From Lachnospiraceae bacterium (GTDB lineage Bacteria; Bacillota; Clostridia; Lachnospirales; Lachnospiraceae), in the NCBI GenBank assembly GCA_017634455.1, contig JAGBNK010000014.1:1-54407 (forward strand): a stretch of 54,407 nucleotides of DNA, written 5' to 3'. The notes beneath the pieces are model-generated. The model searched no databases and was not told the DNA's origin. It saw only the letters and a program-made list of their open reading frames with translations. Within the stretch, counting starts at the first letter, position 1. The number at the start of each line of letters is the position of its first letter. The translations under genes were made by a program, and so were the position numbers. Shown one piece after another: positions 35,511 through 44,328 of this stretch.

Positions 35511-36341
35511 ATGAAAGTATTAGTAACTGGAGCAAATGGATATTTGGGAGCGGGAGTTGTTAAACAGCTTTTAGATGATGGCGTAGAGGTAGTGGCGACT
35601 GATTTTAGAAGTGATTTTATTGATTCAAGAGCAGAAATTAAAGAGGGAAATCTGTTTGAATTAGATGATCCATATACATTTTTTGGTAAGCCTGATGTAG
35701 TTTTACATATGGCTTGGCGAGATGGATTTAAGCATGCTTCACTTAATCATATTAATGATTTGCCATCTCATTATGATTTCTTGAGTAAGATGGCTCATGC
35801 TGGAGTTAAGCGTATATGTGCATTAGGAAGTATGCATGAAATTGGATTTTTTGAAGGCTCGATTGATGAAAATACACCATGCCATCCTCAAAGTTTATAT
35901 GGTATAAGCAAAAACGCACTCAGAGAAGCACTGGCACTATTGTGTAAGGAATGCGAGGTCGAGTATCAGTGGATTAGAGGTTTCTACATAGTTGGGACAA
36001 GTACACATGGCAGTTCGATTTTTGCTAAAATAGCACAGGCTGCACAGGATGGAAAGACTGAGTTTCCGTTTACAATGGGCTTGAATCAGTTCGACTTTAC
36101 AGATTATGACGAGTTCTGCAAGCAGGTTGCAGCTGTTACAGAGCAAGACGATGTTCTTGGAGTTATAAATTGTTGCTCTGGGCGTCCTATGACATTAGCT
36201 CAACGTGTTGAAAAATTTATTGAAGAGAATAATTATAATATTAAACTCTTGTATGGACAGTTTCCTGACAGACCTTATGATTCGAAAGCTATATGGGGAA
36301 ATGATTTTAAGATACAAGTGATTATGGATAAGAGGAAGTAG
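35511..36341 (+). CDS. NAD-dependent epimerase/dehydratase (extended SDR)
   Basis: A 276-residue short-chain dehydrogenase of the nucleotide-sugar type. The Rossmann loop is TGANGYLG (6-13). The active-site pair is Y130-x-x-x-K134 (SLYGISKNAL) with S107 region ALGSMHE ahead. It is slightly shorter than UDP-glucose epimerase-type enzymes (about 310-340), so the exact substrate is open. It is the last gene before the bidirectional terminator and probably makes a sugar used by this locus. Confidence 0.83.
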   Translation: MKVLVTGANGYLGAGVVKQLLDDGVEVVATDFRSDFIDSRAEIKEGNLFELDDPYTFFGKPDVVLHMAWRDGFKHASLNHINDLPSHYDFLSKMAHAGVKRICALGSMHEIGFFEGSIDENTPCHPQSLYGISKNALREALALLCKECEVEYQWIRGFYIVGTSTHGSSIFAKIAQAAQDGKTEFPFTMGLNQFDFTDYDEFCKQVAAVTEQDDVLGVINCCSGRPMTLAQRVEKFIEENNYNIKLLYGQFPDRPYDSKAIWGNDFKIQVIMDKRK

Positions 36342-36346
36342 ATAAT

Positions 36347-36382
36347 AAAGCCAGAAGACGTTGAATTAGGTCTTCTGGCTTT
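36347..36382. terminator. bidirectional terminator between convergent genes
   Basis: AAAGCCAGAAGAC (36347-36359) and GTCTTCTGGCTTT (36370-36382) form a perfect 13-bp stem with a 10-base loop. It has T or A runs on both sides and serves the operon on the left and the minus-strand acyltransferase on the right. Confidence 0.88.
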
Positions 36383-36388
36383 TGTGAT

Positions 36389-37501
36389 TTATTGATCTTT
36401 GAACAAAACTTTTTGTGTCTTTTTAGCAAGATTATCTACAATCTTATACTGTATTGGTTCGATAAACTTCATTCTGCAGAAATCAATCAAGCTGCAGGCT
36501 GCAAATACACCAATTATACTTGCGCATGCCATAAGTGGATAATACCTAGATGGATACTGCCTTTGGCTTACATTTAGGATTCCGTACCATATTCCTAATC
36601 GTCCGATGAAAGATTCATGGATTAGATAGATGCCAAATGTAGTTGCTGAAATAGTATTTATAAAACTATTTGGCGCAAGCCTGATTTCTTTAAAGAATGA
36701 AAATGTTGTAATTACAGTGATTGGTACTGCTAGTATTAAGTCAATTATATAAGCGAGCCCAGATGCATGTGGAATCAATCCGTCATACATATGTGTAAAC
36801 TGGATGTAGTTGAGAAATCCTGAACAAATCCAGCTGGCTATAGCAACTACGAGTGAGACGAATTTGTTTATGTGGATATCATTAAGTCTGAAAAAACCAC
36901 CTAGCATATAAAAGAATACTGCTCTAAAGATGGTGTAGTAATCTGTAACAAGATATCCTGTTAAACAATACCATAATAACCACGCTACTATAAGAGTTAA
37001 TACCCATCCGGCCATGCTTAGCTTTCTTAGATACTTATTCAAAACTGGTGAGATGATTACAAGCATTATATATGCTGATGCAAACCACCATAATCCACTT
37101 GTTGCTGGTAGGCAGATAGATGCAATAATGCGGTTTGCTATTGGCAATTCATTCGCATATGGCAGTGTGATTCCGCAAGTAGTAATTATGGCATATGCGA
37201 TGACGGCGAAAATTCCATAGAATGAAGTCTCAAGTACAATTTTCTTTATTGAGAATTTATCTCGATTAATCTGGAAATATCCTGTAATCATAAAGAAAAT
37301 GCCGACTCCAACCATTCCACCTGGATTTAATAGGCTGGTAAATATTTGATTAACTTGGCTTCCTGCTAAGAATTCTTGATGTATATCGTGGAAGAGACAT
37401 TTCTGTATTCCATGGCAAGCGTAGTGACTGCCGACAATCATAAGCATAGCAATTATACGAAGTAATTCTATATTAGAATCTCTTAGTTTCTTCTGATTCA
37501 T
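36389..37501 (-). CDS. membrane acyltransferase (acyltransferase 3 family)
   Basis: A 370-residue polytopic protein on the minus strand, the only clear minus-strand gene here. It opens SNIELLRIIAMLMIVGSHYACHG, the family's conserved first helix with the active histidine. It has about ten helices and FFMITGYFQINR, as in OafA/YrhL-like and O-acetyl transferases. It likely acetylates (or otherwise acylates) surface glycan on the outer face. TTTGGAGGAAAT before its ATG is a strong binding site. It has its own promoter region shared with rfbC. Confidence 0.88.
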   Translation of the reverse strand: MNQKKLRDSNIELLRIIAMLMIVGSHYACHGIQKCLFHDIHQEFLAGSQVNQIFTSLLNPGGMVGVGIFFMITGYFQINRDKFSIKKIVLETSFYGIFAVIAYAIITTCGITLPYANELPIANRIIASICLPATSGLWWFASAYIMLVIISPVLNKYLRKLSMAGWVLTLIVAWLLWYCLTGYLVTDYYTIFRAVFFYMLGGFFRLNDIHINKFVSLVVAIASWICSGFLNYIQFTHMYDGLIPHASGLAYIIDLILAVPITVITTFSFFKEIRLAPNSFINTISATTFGIYLIHESFIGRLGIWYGILNVSQRQYPSRYYPLMACASIIGVFAACSLIDFCRMKFIEPIQYKIVDNLAKKTQKVLFKDQ

Positions 37502-37527
37502 ATTTCCTCCAAATTATGTGAGTCTAT

Positions 37528-37541
37528 GTGTCAATCGACAC
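37528..37541 (-). promoter_or_regulatory. small dyad in the leader of the acyltransferase gene
   Basis: GTGTC-AATC-GACAC is a perfect 5-bp inverted repeat between a possible minus-strand -10 and the ribosome binding site. It may be an operator or hairpin. Weak evidence. Confidence 0.25.
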
Positions 37542-37621
37542 GGTGATAGTATATCAAATAATCGAAAAAATAGTAACGCCTGGCAAGCTTATAGCGAAAA
37601 TGTCGACATGAATATCAAAAT

Positions 37622-37650
37622 TTGGTAGAATAAGAAGAGTTTTGTAAAAT
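37622..37650 (+). promoter_or_regulatory. promoter of rfbC
   Basis: TTGGTA (37622-37627, 4 of 6), a 17-base spacer and TAAAAT (37645-37650, 5 of 6). It lies 28 bases ahead of the rfbC start, in the divergent region with the acyltransferase gene. Confidence 0.55.
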
Positions 37651-37678
37651 ACTAACCTAATTTTAGGAGGAAATAGAA

Positions 37679-38263
37679 ATGGCTAAATATGGCAAGATTG
37701 AAGTTACAGAAGATTGTAATGGAATAAAAGGATTAAAGGTAATTGAGCCTTCAGTATTCGGTGATGAGCGCGGATACTTTATGGAGACATATAATTATAA
37801 TGATTTCAAGGCAGCAGGTATTGACTGCGAATTCGTACAGGATAATCAGTCTGCTTCTAAAAAGGGTGTGCTTCGTGGACTTCACTTCCAGTTGAACTAC
37901 CCACAGGATAAATTAGTTCGTGTAATCAAGGGCGAGGTTTATGACGTTGCTGTTGATTTGCGTGAAGGTTCTGAGACATTTGGTAAATGGTTTGGAATCA
38001 AGCTTACAGAGGAGAACAAGAAGCAGTTCTTCATTCCAAAGAATTTCGCACATGGTTTCCTGGTACTTTCTGATTATGCAGAATTCTGCTACAAGGTTAC
38101 AGACTTCTATCATCCAAATGATGAGGGTGGATTAATGTACAACGATCCTGATATCGGAGTTGAATGGCCACTACCTGAAGGAATGACAGAGGCGGATTTG
38201 ATTTTGTCTGACAAGGACAAGGTGAACTGGAGTTATAAAGAATATTTAGCTGAACATCGTTAG
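37679..38263 (+). CDS. rfbC: dTDP-4-dehydrorhamnose 3,5-epimerase
   Basis: A 194-residue cupin enzyme of dTDP-L-rhamnose synthesis. Visible are FGDERGYFMETYN, the catalytic histidine H69 in GVLRGLHFQ, and NFAHGFLVLSDYAEFCYKVTDFY carrying the second His and the general-acid Tyr. TAGGAGG (37664-37670) is the binding site. The partner genes rfbA, rfbB and rfbD are not in the window, so rhamnose synthesis depends on genes elsewhere. It fits the many rhamnosyltransferase-like GT2 domains of the locus. Confidence 0.95.
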   Translation: MAKYGKIEVTEDCNGIKGLKVIEPSVFGDERGYFMETYNYNDFKAAGIDCEFVQDNQSASKKGVLRGLHFQLNYPQDKLVRVIKGEVYDVAVDLREGSETFGKWFGIKLTEENKKQFFIPKNFAHGFLVLSDYAEFCYKVTDFYHPNDEGGLMYNDPDIGVEWPLPEGMTEADLILSDKDKVNWSYKEYLAEHR

Positions 38264-38338
38264 GATTTTCGAGCTGACATAAGTGCAACGGATACTGATT
38301 CGATGCATTTGTTGTATGAAATGTTAGATAAGGAATTA

Positions 38339-38881
38339 ATGAAAATGAGCAACAATGAGTTGAGAATTCGAATGTATCCTAAACCTAGGGATGTATTTGA
38401 TAGAATTGTCAATTGGTTGACAAAGTATAGAGCCTTTGCATGGTTTAAACCTATATACTATGCGGCCAAGGAATTTTGGCTTTATGCCTTATTTGGATTG
38501 GGAACTATTATCATAAGCATCGGCTCTTATGACATAATGACAGAGAGTATGGGCATGCCAATCTTAATTGCCAATGCTATTTCATGGATAGGTGCTACAC
38601 TGTTTGCCTTTGCAACAAATCGCAAATGGGTATTTACCACTCATGTGAAGGGCGCTTGGGCCTTTGTGGTTCAACTGGTAGGATTTAGTGGAGGCCGCTT
38701 TGTCACTTTGATAATGGAGGAATGGATTCTTCTATTCTTCGTTTATATGAAAGGTCTGCCAAATATGCCTGTGAAATATGTGGCACAGGTATTGGTTATT
38801 GCTATCAACTACTTGATTAGCAAGCTGGTGGTATTTAGAAGCAGAACTGCCCCAGTGGATCATGAGAGATTAGAGTCTTAA
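38339..38881 (+). CDS. GtrA-family membrane protein
   Basis: About 180 residues with four helices. The stretch ISWIGATLFAFATNRKWVF is the conserved GtrA pattern, and the end AINYLISKLVVFR is typical too. GtrA proteins are thought to flip polyprenyl-phosphate sugars. The next gene is a GtrB-like GT2, so the two form a classic pair. AAGG at 38330-38333 favours a start at 38339 (or ATG 38345) over 38303. The cytoplasmic lead before the first helix is longer than usual (about 40 residues). Confidence 0.82.
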   Translation: MKMSNNELRIRMYPKPRDVFDRIVNWLTKYRAFAWFKPIYYAAKEFWLYALFGLGTIIISIGSYDIMTESMGMPILIANAISWIGATLFAFATNRKWVFTTHVKGAWAFVVQLVGFSGGRFVTLIMEEWILLFFVYMKGLPNMPVKYVAQVLVIAINYLISKLVVFRSRTAPVDHERLES

Positions 38882-38898
38882 ATAGGAGAAATATACAG

Positions 38899-39825
38899 AT
38901 GGACAAAATAGCGGTACTTATACCATGCTATAATGAATCTCAGACAATAGAGAAAGTAGTGACAGATTTCAAGCGGGCATTGCCTGACGCTGTTATTTAT
39001 GTATATGACAATAATTCCACAGATAATACTGCAGAGATTGCAGCGGCAGCAGGTGCTGTTGTGAGACACGAGTATCAGCAGGGCAAGGGAAATGTTATTC
39101 GCCGTATGTTTAGAGACATAGATGCACAGTGTTATCTCATGGTGGATGGTGATGATACATATCCGGCAGAATTTGCGCCGGAGATGGCTGCCAAAGTTTT
39201 GGAGAGAAATGTAGATATGGTTGTGGGAGACAGATTGTCTTCTACTTATTTTGAAGAGAACAAGAGACCATTTCATAATTTTGGAAATTCTCTGGTTCGC
39301 TGGTCGATTAATAAATTATTCCATAATGATATCAAGGATATCATGACTGGTTACAGAGCGTTCTCTTATCAGTTTGTGAAGACGTTTCCTGTATTATCAC
39401 AGGGCTTTGAGATTGAGACAGAGATGACAATCCATGCATCTGACAAGAATATGTTCATGGAAAATGTTGTTATAGAATATCGTGACAGACCGGAAGGTTC
39501 AGAGTCCAAGCTGAATACATATTCAGATGGCATGAAGGTTTTGCTTACAATTGCAGGACTCTTCAGAAATTATAAGCCAATGGCTTTCTTTGGAGCTATA
39601 TCGTTGATTTTGGCTGTACTTGGAATTGGTTTTATGATTCCTGTTTTGATGGATTACGCCAGAACTGGATTGGTGGATAGATTTCCTACATTAATTGTAT
39701 GTGGATTCGTCTTGATGACAGCTATTATCTCATTCTTCTCAGGAATGATTTTACAGACAATAGCTCACAAGAATCGCCAGGACTTCGAGATGGAGTTGCA
39801 GCGCGTCGCTCACGACTTTAAGTAA
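38899..39825 (+). CDS. GtrB-like GT2 with two C-terminal membrane helices
   Basis: A 308-residue enzyme: IAVLIPCYNESQTI, YDNNSTDNT, MVDGDDTYPAE with the D-x-D, and GYRAFSYQFVKTFPVLSQGFEIETEM, which is typical of polyprenyl-phosphate glycosyltransferases. Two helices (about 230-252 and 265-288) anchor it. With GtrA just upstream it should make and present a lipid-phosphate sugar for extracytoplasmic side-chain addition. AGGAG precedes the start. Confidence 0.88.
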   Translation: MDKIAVLIPCYNESQTIEKVVTDFKRALPDAVIYVYDNNSTDNTAEIAAAAGAVVRHEYQQGKGNVIRRMFRDIDAQCYLMVDGDDTYPAEFAPEMAAKVLERNVDMVVGDRLSSTYFEENKRPFHNFGNSLVRWSINKLFHNDIKDIMTGYRAFSYQFVKTFPVLSQGFEIETEMTIHASDKNMFMENVVIEYRDRPEGSESKLNTYSDGMKVLLTIAGLFRNYKPMAFFGAISLILAVLGIGFMIPVLMDYARTGLVDRFPTLIVCGFVLMTAIISFFSGMILQTIAHKNRQDFEMELQRVAHDFK

Positions 39826-39876
39826 TAATATCGGGAGTATTTATAGGGGAAGAAATTGAGTGGAGGTTACTTTAAA

Positions 39877-41100
39877 ATGACTAAAGAACAGGCAATGAAG
39901 GTGCTTGAGGAGCACAATCAGACACATGTAATGAGAGGCTTCGATGATTTGACATCGGCTCAGCAGGAGACACTCCTTAATCAGATCGCAGATCTGCAGT
40001 GGGATGACATCGCTCTTGCAGGTAATCAGACAGAGATTCCTCTTGGTGAGATTACACCAATTGAGGGTATGGATGTAGAAGAAATTGATGCCAAGAGAGA
40101 AGAGTATGCCAAGATTGGATATGAAGCTATCAAGGAAGGCAAGGTTGCAGCACTGCTTCTTGCAGGTGGAATGGGAACTCGTCTTGGATTTGATAAGCCA
40201 AAGGGTGAGTTAAATGTAGGAATTGACAAGACTCTCTACATTTTCCAGTGCCTAATTAACAACCTTATGGATGTGACAAATGTGGCTGGCAAAACTGTGC
40301 CACTTTATATTATGACAAGTGAGAAGAACAACGATGAGACAATTCGTTTCTTCGAGGAGCAGAACTATTTCGGTTATCCAAAGGAGGATGTGGCTTTCTT
40401 CGTACAGGAGATGGCTGCTGCTGTTGATTATGATGGCAAGCTTCTCATGGAAGAGCCGGGTAGACTTGCAACATCACCAAATGGAAATGGTGGATGGTTC
40501 TCATCTCTTCAGAAGGCAGGACTTCTTGAAGATGTACATAAGCGTGGTGTTGAGTGGATCAATATCTTTGCTGTAGACAATGTACTTCAGAGAATCTGTG
40601 ATCCAGCATTTATCGGAGCAACTATTGAAAGCGGCAAGGTCAGCGGAAGCAAGGTTGTCAGAAAAGTTGATCCATATGAGAAGATGGGTGTAATGTGCCT
40701 TGAGGATGGCAAGCCTTCAGTTGTAGAATACTACGAGCTTAGTCAGGATATGGCAGAGGCTACTAATCCAGATGGCAAGCTTACATATGCATACGGAGTT
40801 ATTCTCAATTATATCTTCAGAGTAGATAAGCTTGAGGAGATTGTGGAGAAACATTTGCCAGTTCATGTGGTAGAGAAGAAGATTCCATATATTACAGAAA
40901 CAGGTGAGTTGGTAAAGCCTACAGAGCCAAATGGCTACAAGTTTGAGACTCTTGTAGTTGATATGATTCGTCTTATGGATGACAATTTGCCATTTGAGGT
41001 TGTTCGTGAGAAGGAGTTTGCTCCAATCAAAAATCTACATGGTGTGGATTCTCTTGATTCAGCCAGAGAACTGCTTCAGGCAAATGGCGTTGAATTATAA
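39877..41100 (+). CDS. UDP-sugar pyrophosphorylase (UAP/UGP2-like)
   Basis: A 407-residue enzyme of the eukaryotic-type UDPGP family, unlike the usual bacterial GalU or GlmU. The nucleotide-binding motif is LLLAGGMGTRLGFDKPKG (94-110). PNGNGGWFSSL and AVDNVLQRICDPAFIG are the family's uracil- and sugar-binding blocks. UAP members make UDP-GlcNAc or UDP-GalNAc; related ones use glucose-1-phosphate. ATG 39877 has TGGAGG at 39861-39866; the longer frame begins at a TTG without a site. It likely supplies donor sugar for the glycan genes around it. Confidence 0.88.
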   Translation: MTKEQAMKVLEEHNQTHVMRGFDDLTSAQQETLLNQIADLQWDDIALAGNQTEIPLGEITPIEGMDVEEIDAKREEYAKIGYEAIKEGKVAALLLAGGMGTRLGFDKPKGELNVGIDKTLYIFQCLINNLMDVTNVAGKTVPLYIMTSEKNNDETIRFFEEQNYFGYPKEDVAFFVQEMAAAVDYDGKLLMEEPGRLATSPNGNGGWFSSLQKAGLLEDVHKRGVEWINIFAVDNVLQRICDPAFIGATIESGKVSGSKVVRKVDPYEKMGVMCLEDGKPSVVEYYELSQDMAEATNPDGKLTYAYGVILNYIFRVDKLEEIVEKHLPVHVVEKKIPYITETGELVKPTEPNGYKFETLVVDMIRLMDDNLPFEVVREKEFAPIKNLHGVDSLDSARELLQANGVEL

Positions 41101-41115
41101 ATTGATTAGATATTG

Positions 41116-41138
41116 ACCCCGGCTTTTTTAGTCGGGGT
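41116..41138 (+). terminator. weak hairpin after the pyrophosphorylase gene
   Basis: ACCCCG (41116-41121) pairs with CGGGGT (41133-41138). The T run lies in the loop, not after the stem, so termination is doubtful. It may instead stabilise the upstream mRNA end. Confidence 0.3.
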
Positions 41139-41161
41139 AATTTCAGTATAGAGAGGATGTT

Positions 41162-42571
41162 ATGGCAGAACCAATATTTTCAATAATAATGTGGACTCAT
41201 AATACCAATGAAGCATTCTTTCGCGATTGCATGGAAACCCTGGCGGCTCAGACTTATGATGGGTGGCAGCTGTATATTATGGATAATAATGCTGCAGGCT
41301 TTGTGCAACGAATCGCCATGGAATTCTTTCCCGAGGATATTCGAGTACATTATCGAAAACTGAAAACTGACCGCGGCATGGCTTACGCCTACAATGTGGG
41401 AACTCATTTTGTCATGACAAGTCTGGCTGGTGGGAATCGGGCCGATGCTTCCAGTGAGTATATGCTCTTTATGAACCAGCATGACCGCTTAAGTCCAGAG
41501 ACATTATCCCTCATGGCTTCTGTGGTAAATGGTGTGGAAAATGTATCTGACTGGCCTGATATTATCTATACTGATGAAGATGAGATAGAAGGTGTTGACA
41601 GAGTTCGACCGAACTTTAAGACTGGCTTCAACAAGGAATTGTTATTGCATAGAGATTATATTGGCGGATTTTTTGCCATATCAGTTATGGCAGCCAGACA
41701 GGTGGGCGAGTTTCAGACCAAGCTAAAGCATGCTGTGACTTATGACTATTTGCTAAGAGCTATGGAGGGGAGACTGCGCTTTGCCCATGTTCCTGTTTTG
41801 ATTTATCATAAGCGTCATGTGTATGATGTTCATCTGGAAAATATGACTAGAAAAGAGCGCCGTAAATATGAGCAGAGTATAAAACGAGAGTATATGGTAG
41901 CTGCCAAGGCATCTCTTGCCAGACAGGGGATTGATGGTGAGATATCTGAGGGAAGTGATAAGTCATATTGGCTGATAGAATATAACGGAGCTGATTATGA
42001 CCATCATAATCGTGATTTCATTTTCCTGAAAAAAGATGGCATCAAGACTTATACCAAGGATGCCCAGAATATCAAGAGAATGTATGGTTATATTAAGCAA
42101 CCTGATGTGGCAGTTGTAGGTGGCAGATTTATCAAGTCGGGTTTTGCTATTGAGAATTGTGGATACATATATAATAGTGGCGGTATAGCATTTCCTGCAT
42201 TTTATGACCAGAAGCTTTACAGACCTACATACCAGCAACTGGCATCAATTCCAAGAGATGTAAGTATGGTAGACTTTGATTATTGCATGCTGGATGCCAA
42301 AATCTATCGCAAGCTTGGAGGTTTTGACGGGAATTTAACCGGCAGGGATCTTATGCTGGATTATTGCATGCGAGCTATTGAGCGAGGCTACAGAGTGGTT
42401 GTTGATCCTGCTATTATAATTCGCGGTGGCAAGAGAGAGTTCGACAGCACTAGAGAATCCAGCGCATATTTTTTAGAAAAATGGCAGGATAGACTGATCC
42501 CAGAAGACCCATTTTACAATAGAAACCTGCCTATGGGATTAGAGAATTTCAGATTAGATATTGGAGAATAA
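41162..42571 (+). CDS. glycosyltransferase family 2, rhamnosyltransferase-like
   Basis: A 469-residue protein. The GT2 domain (about 1-230) opens FSIIMWTHNTNEAFF and has IYTDEDEIEG with the acidic site. The later part repeats a GT2-like pattern without a clear donor site (FIKSGFAIENCGYIYNSGG, then MVDFDYCMLDAKIYRKLGG), so it looks like the C-half of a two-domain GT2 whose second active site has decayed. It shares that design with the 19333 enzyme. GAGAGGATG precedes the start. Confidence 0.8.
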   Translation: MAEPIFSIIMWTHNTNEAFFRDCMETLAAQTYDGWQLYIMDNNAAGFVQRIAMEFFPEDIRVHYRKLKTDRGMAYAYNVGTHFVMTSLAGGNRADASSEYMLFMNQHDRLSPETLSLMASVVNGVENVSDWPDIIYTDEDEIEGVDRVRPNFKTGFNKELLLHRDYIGGFFAISVMAARQVGEFQTKLKHAVTYDYLLRAMEGRLRFAHVPVLIYHKRHVYDVHLENMTRKERRKYEQSIKREYMVAAKASLARQGIDGEISEGSDKSYWLIEYNGADYDHHNRDFIFLKKDGIKTYTKDAQNIKRMYGYIKQPDVAVVGGRFIKSGFAIENCGYIYNSGGIAFPAFYDQKLYRPTYQQLASIPRDVSMVDFDYCMLDAKIYRKLGGFDGNLTGRDLMLDYCMRAIERGYRVVVDPAIIIRGGKREFDSTRESSAYFLEKWQDRLIPEDPFYNRNLPMGLENFRLDIGE

Positions 42572-42585
42572 AGAGGGAGAATTCT

Positions 42586-44136
42586 ATGGCAAAAAAAGAG
42601 ATTTATAATATCGAATTGCCTTCAGAAAGAGGAAATAGAACAAGTAGTTCCGGCGGAGTGAGAACCAGAGCAAATGGTGGTACAACAAGAAATAGCGGAG
42701 CTTCTAGAAGTGGTGTCGGCTCAAGGTCAGGTGCTTCATCAGCTAGAGGCGGCTCATCCCGTAGCAGTTATGCTTCTGGAACCAGAAGCGGCTCCGGTAA
42801 GAAAAAAATATCGACTGGCACTTCAACCAGAAGCGGCTATAGCTCGGGAAACAGAACAGGATCTGCGTCATCCAGAAATGGAGCTTCTACAAGAACTGGA
42901 ACTGCATCATCTAGAAGAGGATATGACTCGAGACGAGATTCATCAGAATATAGAAGTGGTACCCGAAGTGCCTCACGAACGACTTCCTCTCGTAACAGAC
43001 ATATAGATGAGTACGAGGGCGCTGAGAACTACGAGAGACCTCGTAGAAGTTCCCGCCAGATTGCCAAGGCCAGAAAGAAGCGTAAGCGCAGGAAAATATT
43101 ATTTATAATCGAAGCAATTGCTCTTATCTTATTGCTTCTATTCCTGTTTGCTTGGTTGAAATTGGGACTTATTAATTGGGATGACCTTAAAAATCTGCGA
43201 ACCAACAAGTTGGATGATGAGACTGCAGCTTTGCTTGATGGTTATACAACAGTTGCCTTCTTCGGTGTGGATAACCGTTCCGCAGGACATTATGAAGGTG
43301 GAAACAGTGATAGTATTATGATATGTACTATCAACAACGACACCAAGGAAGTGAAAGTGGCATCTGTTTATAGAGATACTGTTCTAGATGTAGACGGCAA
43401 GGGCACTTATAAGAAATGTAATTATGCATACAACCATGGTGGCCCTGAGGAAGCAATCAATATGCTGAATCTCAACATGGATTTGGATATACAGAAATAT
43501 GTGGCGGTAGACTTCTTCGCTCTGGCTGAAGTGATTGACGCATTTGGTGGAATCGATTTGGATATTACCGAGGAGGAAGCATATCATATGAACTCTGGTG
43601 GAGACATGTGCTATATCTGGGAGACTGCAACCAGTGCAGGCGTTGAGGTGCCGCCTGATGTAACTCCAGGCACTGCTGTTCATGTAAATGGTGTTCAGGC
43701 TGTAGCTTACGCCCGAATCAGAAAGACCTCCGGTGGAGATTTCGCCAGAGCTCAGAGACAGAGAATAGTTCTGGAAAAGGTTGTTGAGAAGGCTCAAAAC
43801 GCCAACATATTTACGCTAAATAAAGTGGCGGATGCAGCATTTGATGATGTGGGAACCAACTTTACTTTGAATCAGATTCTAAGTCTGGCCAAGTATGTGA
43901 AGGATTACCAGTTGGTGGATACAGCAGGTTTCCCATTTTACAAGAACTCAGAGCACAGATTAGAAGGTACTTCCGTAGTATGCCCATGTACTCTTGAGTC
44001 AAATGTGCGTCAGCTTCACGCTTTCTTGTACAATAATCCTGATGTTAAGCTTTCTGACGTGGTAGTCAGCACATCCAAGGATATTGAAAATCTCATGGGA
44101 TTAGGCGAGGAAGATGCACTGGATTACGGTTATTAA
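42586..44136 (+). CDS. LytR-CpsA-Psr (LCP) glycan ligase with Arg/Ser/Gly-rich cytoplasmic tail
   Basis: A 516-residue membrane protein. Residues 1-168 are low-complexity and rich in Arg, Ser, Gly and Thr (many SRSG, TRSG, ASSRRG units), ending in a very basic run (KARKKRKRRK). One helix (about 169-190) follows. The LCP domain (about 220-480) has VAFFGVDNRSAG, GNSDSIMIC, VASVYRDT and ALAEVIDAFGGIDLDI, with the arginines and aspartates that bind lipid pyrophosphate. LCP enzymes attach teichoic acid or capsule to peptidoglycan. This one follows the glycan genes directly and is the likely wall ligase. The cytoplasmic tail is far longer than usual. Confidence 0.9.
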   Translation: MAKKEIYNIELPSERGNRTSSSGGVRTRANGGTTRNSGASRSGVGSRSGASSARGGSSRSSYASGTRSGSGKKKISTGTSTRSGYSSGNRTGSASSRNGASTRTGTASSRRGYDSRRDSSEYRSGTRSASRTTSSRNRHIDEYEGAENYERPRRSSRQIAKARKKRKRRKILFIIEAIALILLLLFLFAWLKLGLINWDDLKNLRTNKLDDETAALLDGYTTVAFFGVDNRSAGHYEGGNSDSIMICTINNDTKEVKVASVYRDTVLDVDGKGTYKKCNYAYNHGGPEEAINMLNLNMDLDIQKYVAVDFFALAEVIDAFGGIDLDITEEEAYHMNSGGDMCYIWETATSAGVEVPPDVTPGTAVHVNGVQAVAYARIRKTSGGDFARAQRQRIVLEKVVEKAQNANIFTLNKVADAAFDDVGTNFTLNQILSLAKYVKDYQLVDTAGFPFYKNSEHRLEGTSVVCPCTLESNVRQLHAFLYNNPDVKLSDVVVSTSKDIENLMGLGEEDALDYGY

Positions 44137-44143
44137 TAAAGTG

Positions 44144-44173
44144 TTGGGAATATTTGCCCAATAATGCTATAAT
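44144..44173 (+). promoter_or_regulatory. glmS promoter with small overlapping dyad
   Basis: TTGGGA (44144-44149), an 18-base spacer and perfect TATAAT (44168-44173). The dyad TTGGG/CCCAA (44144-44148 and 44157-44161) covers the -35 and may be an operator. The 155-base leader to glmS shows no glmS ribozyme signature. Confidence 0.55.
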
Positions 44174-44328
44174 AAGTGGACGTGTAGTTAGATTGACAAT
44201 TGAGAATGTGTGAATCTGAATGCATGTTGTTGAAGAATTAAATGGAAATATTTGATACATAAAAGTAAAGTTCATGGTGATTGAATGAATGGCTTTTATG
44301 AATTAACAGAGATAGAAAGGGAATAAAT

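Noticed and set aside
44174..44328. glmS ribozyme in the leader of glmS
   Set aside because: The conserved AGCGCCAGAAC-type core and pseudoknot parts are not present.
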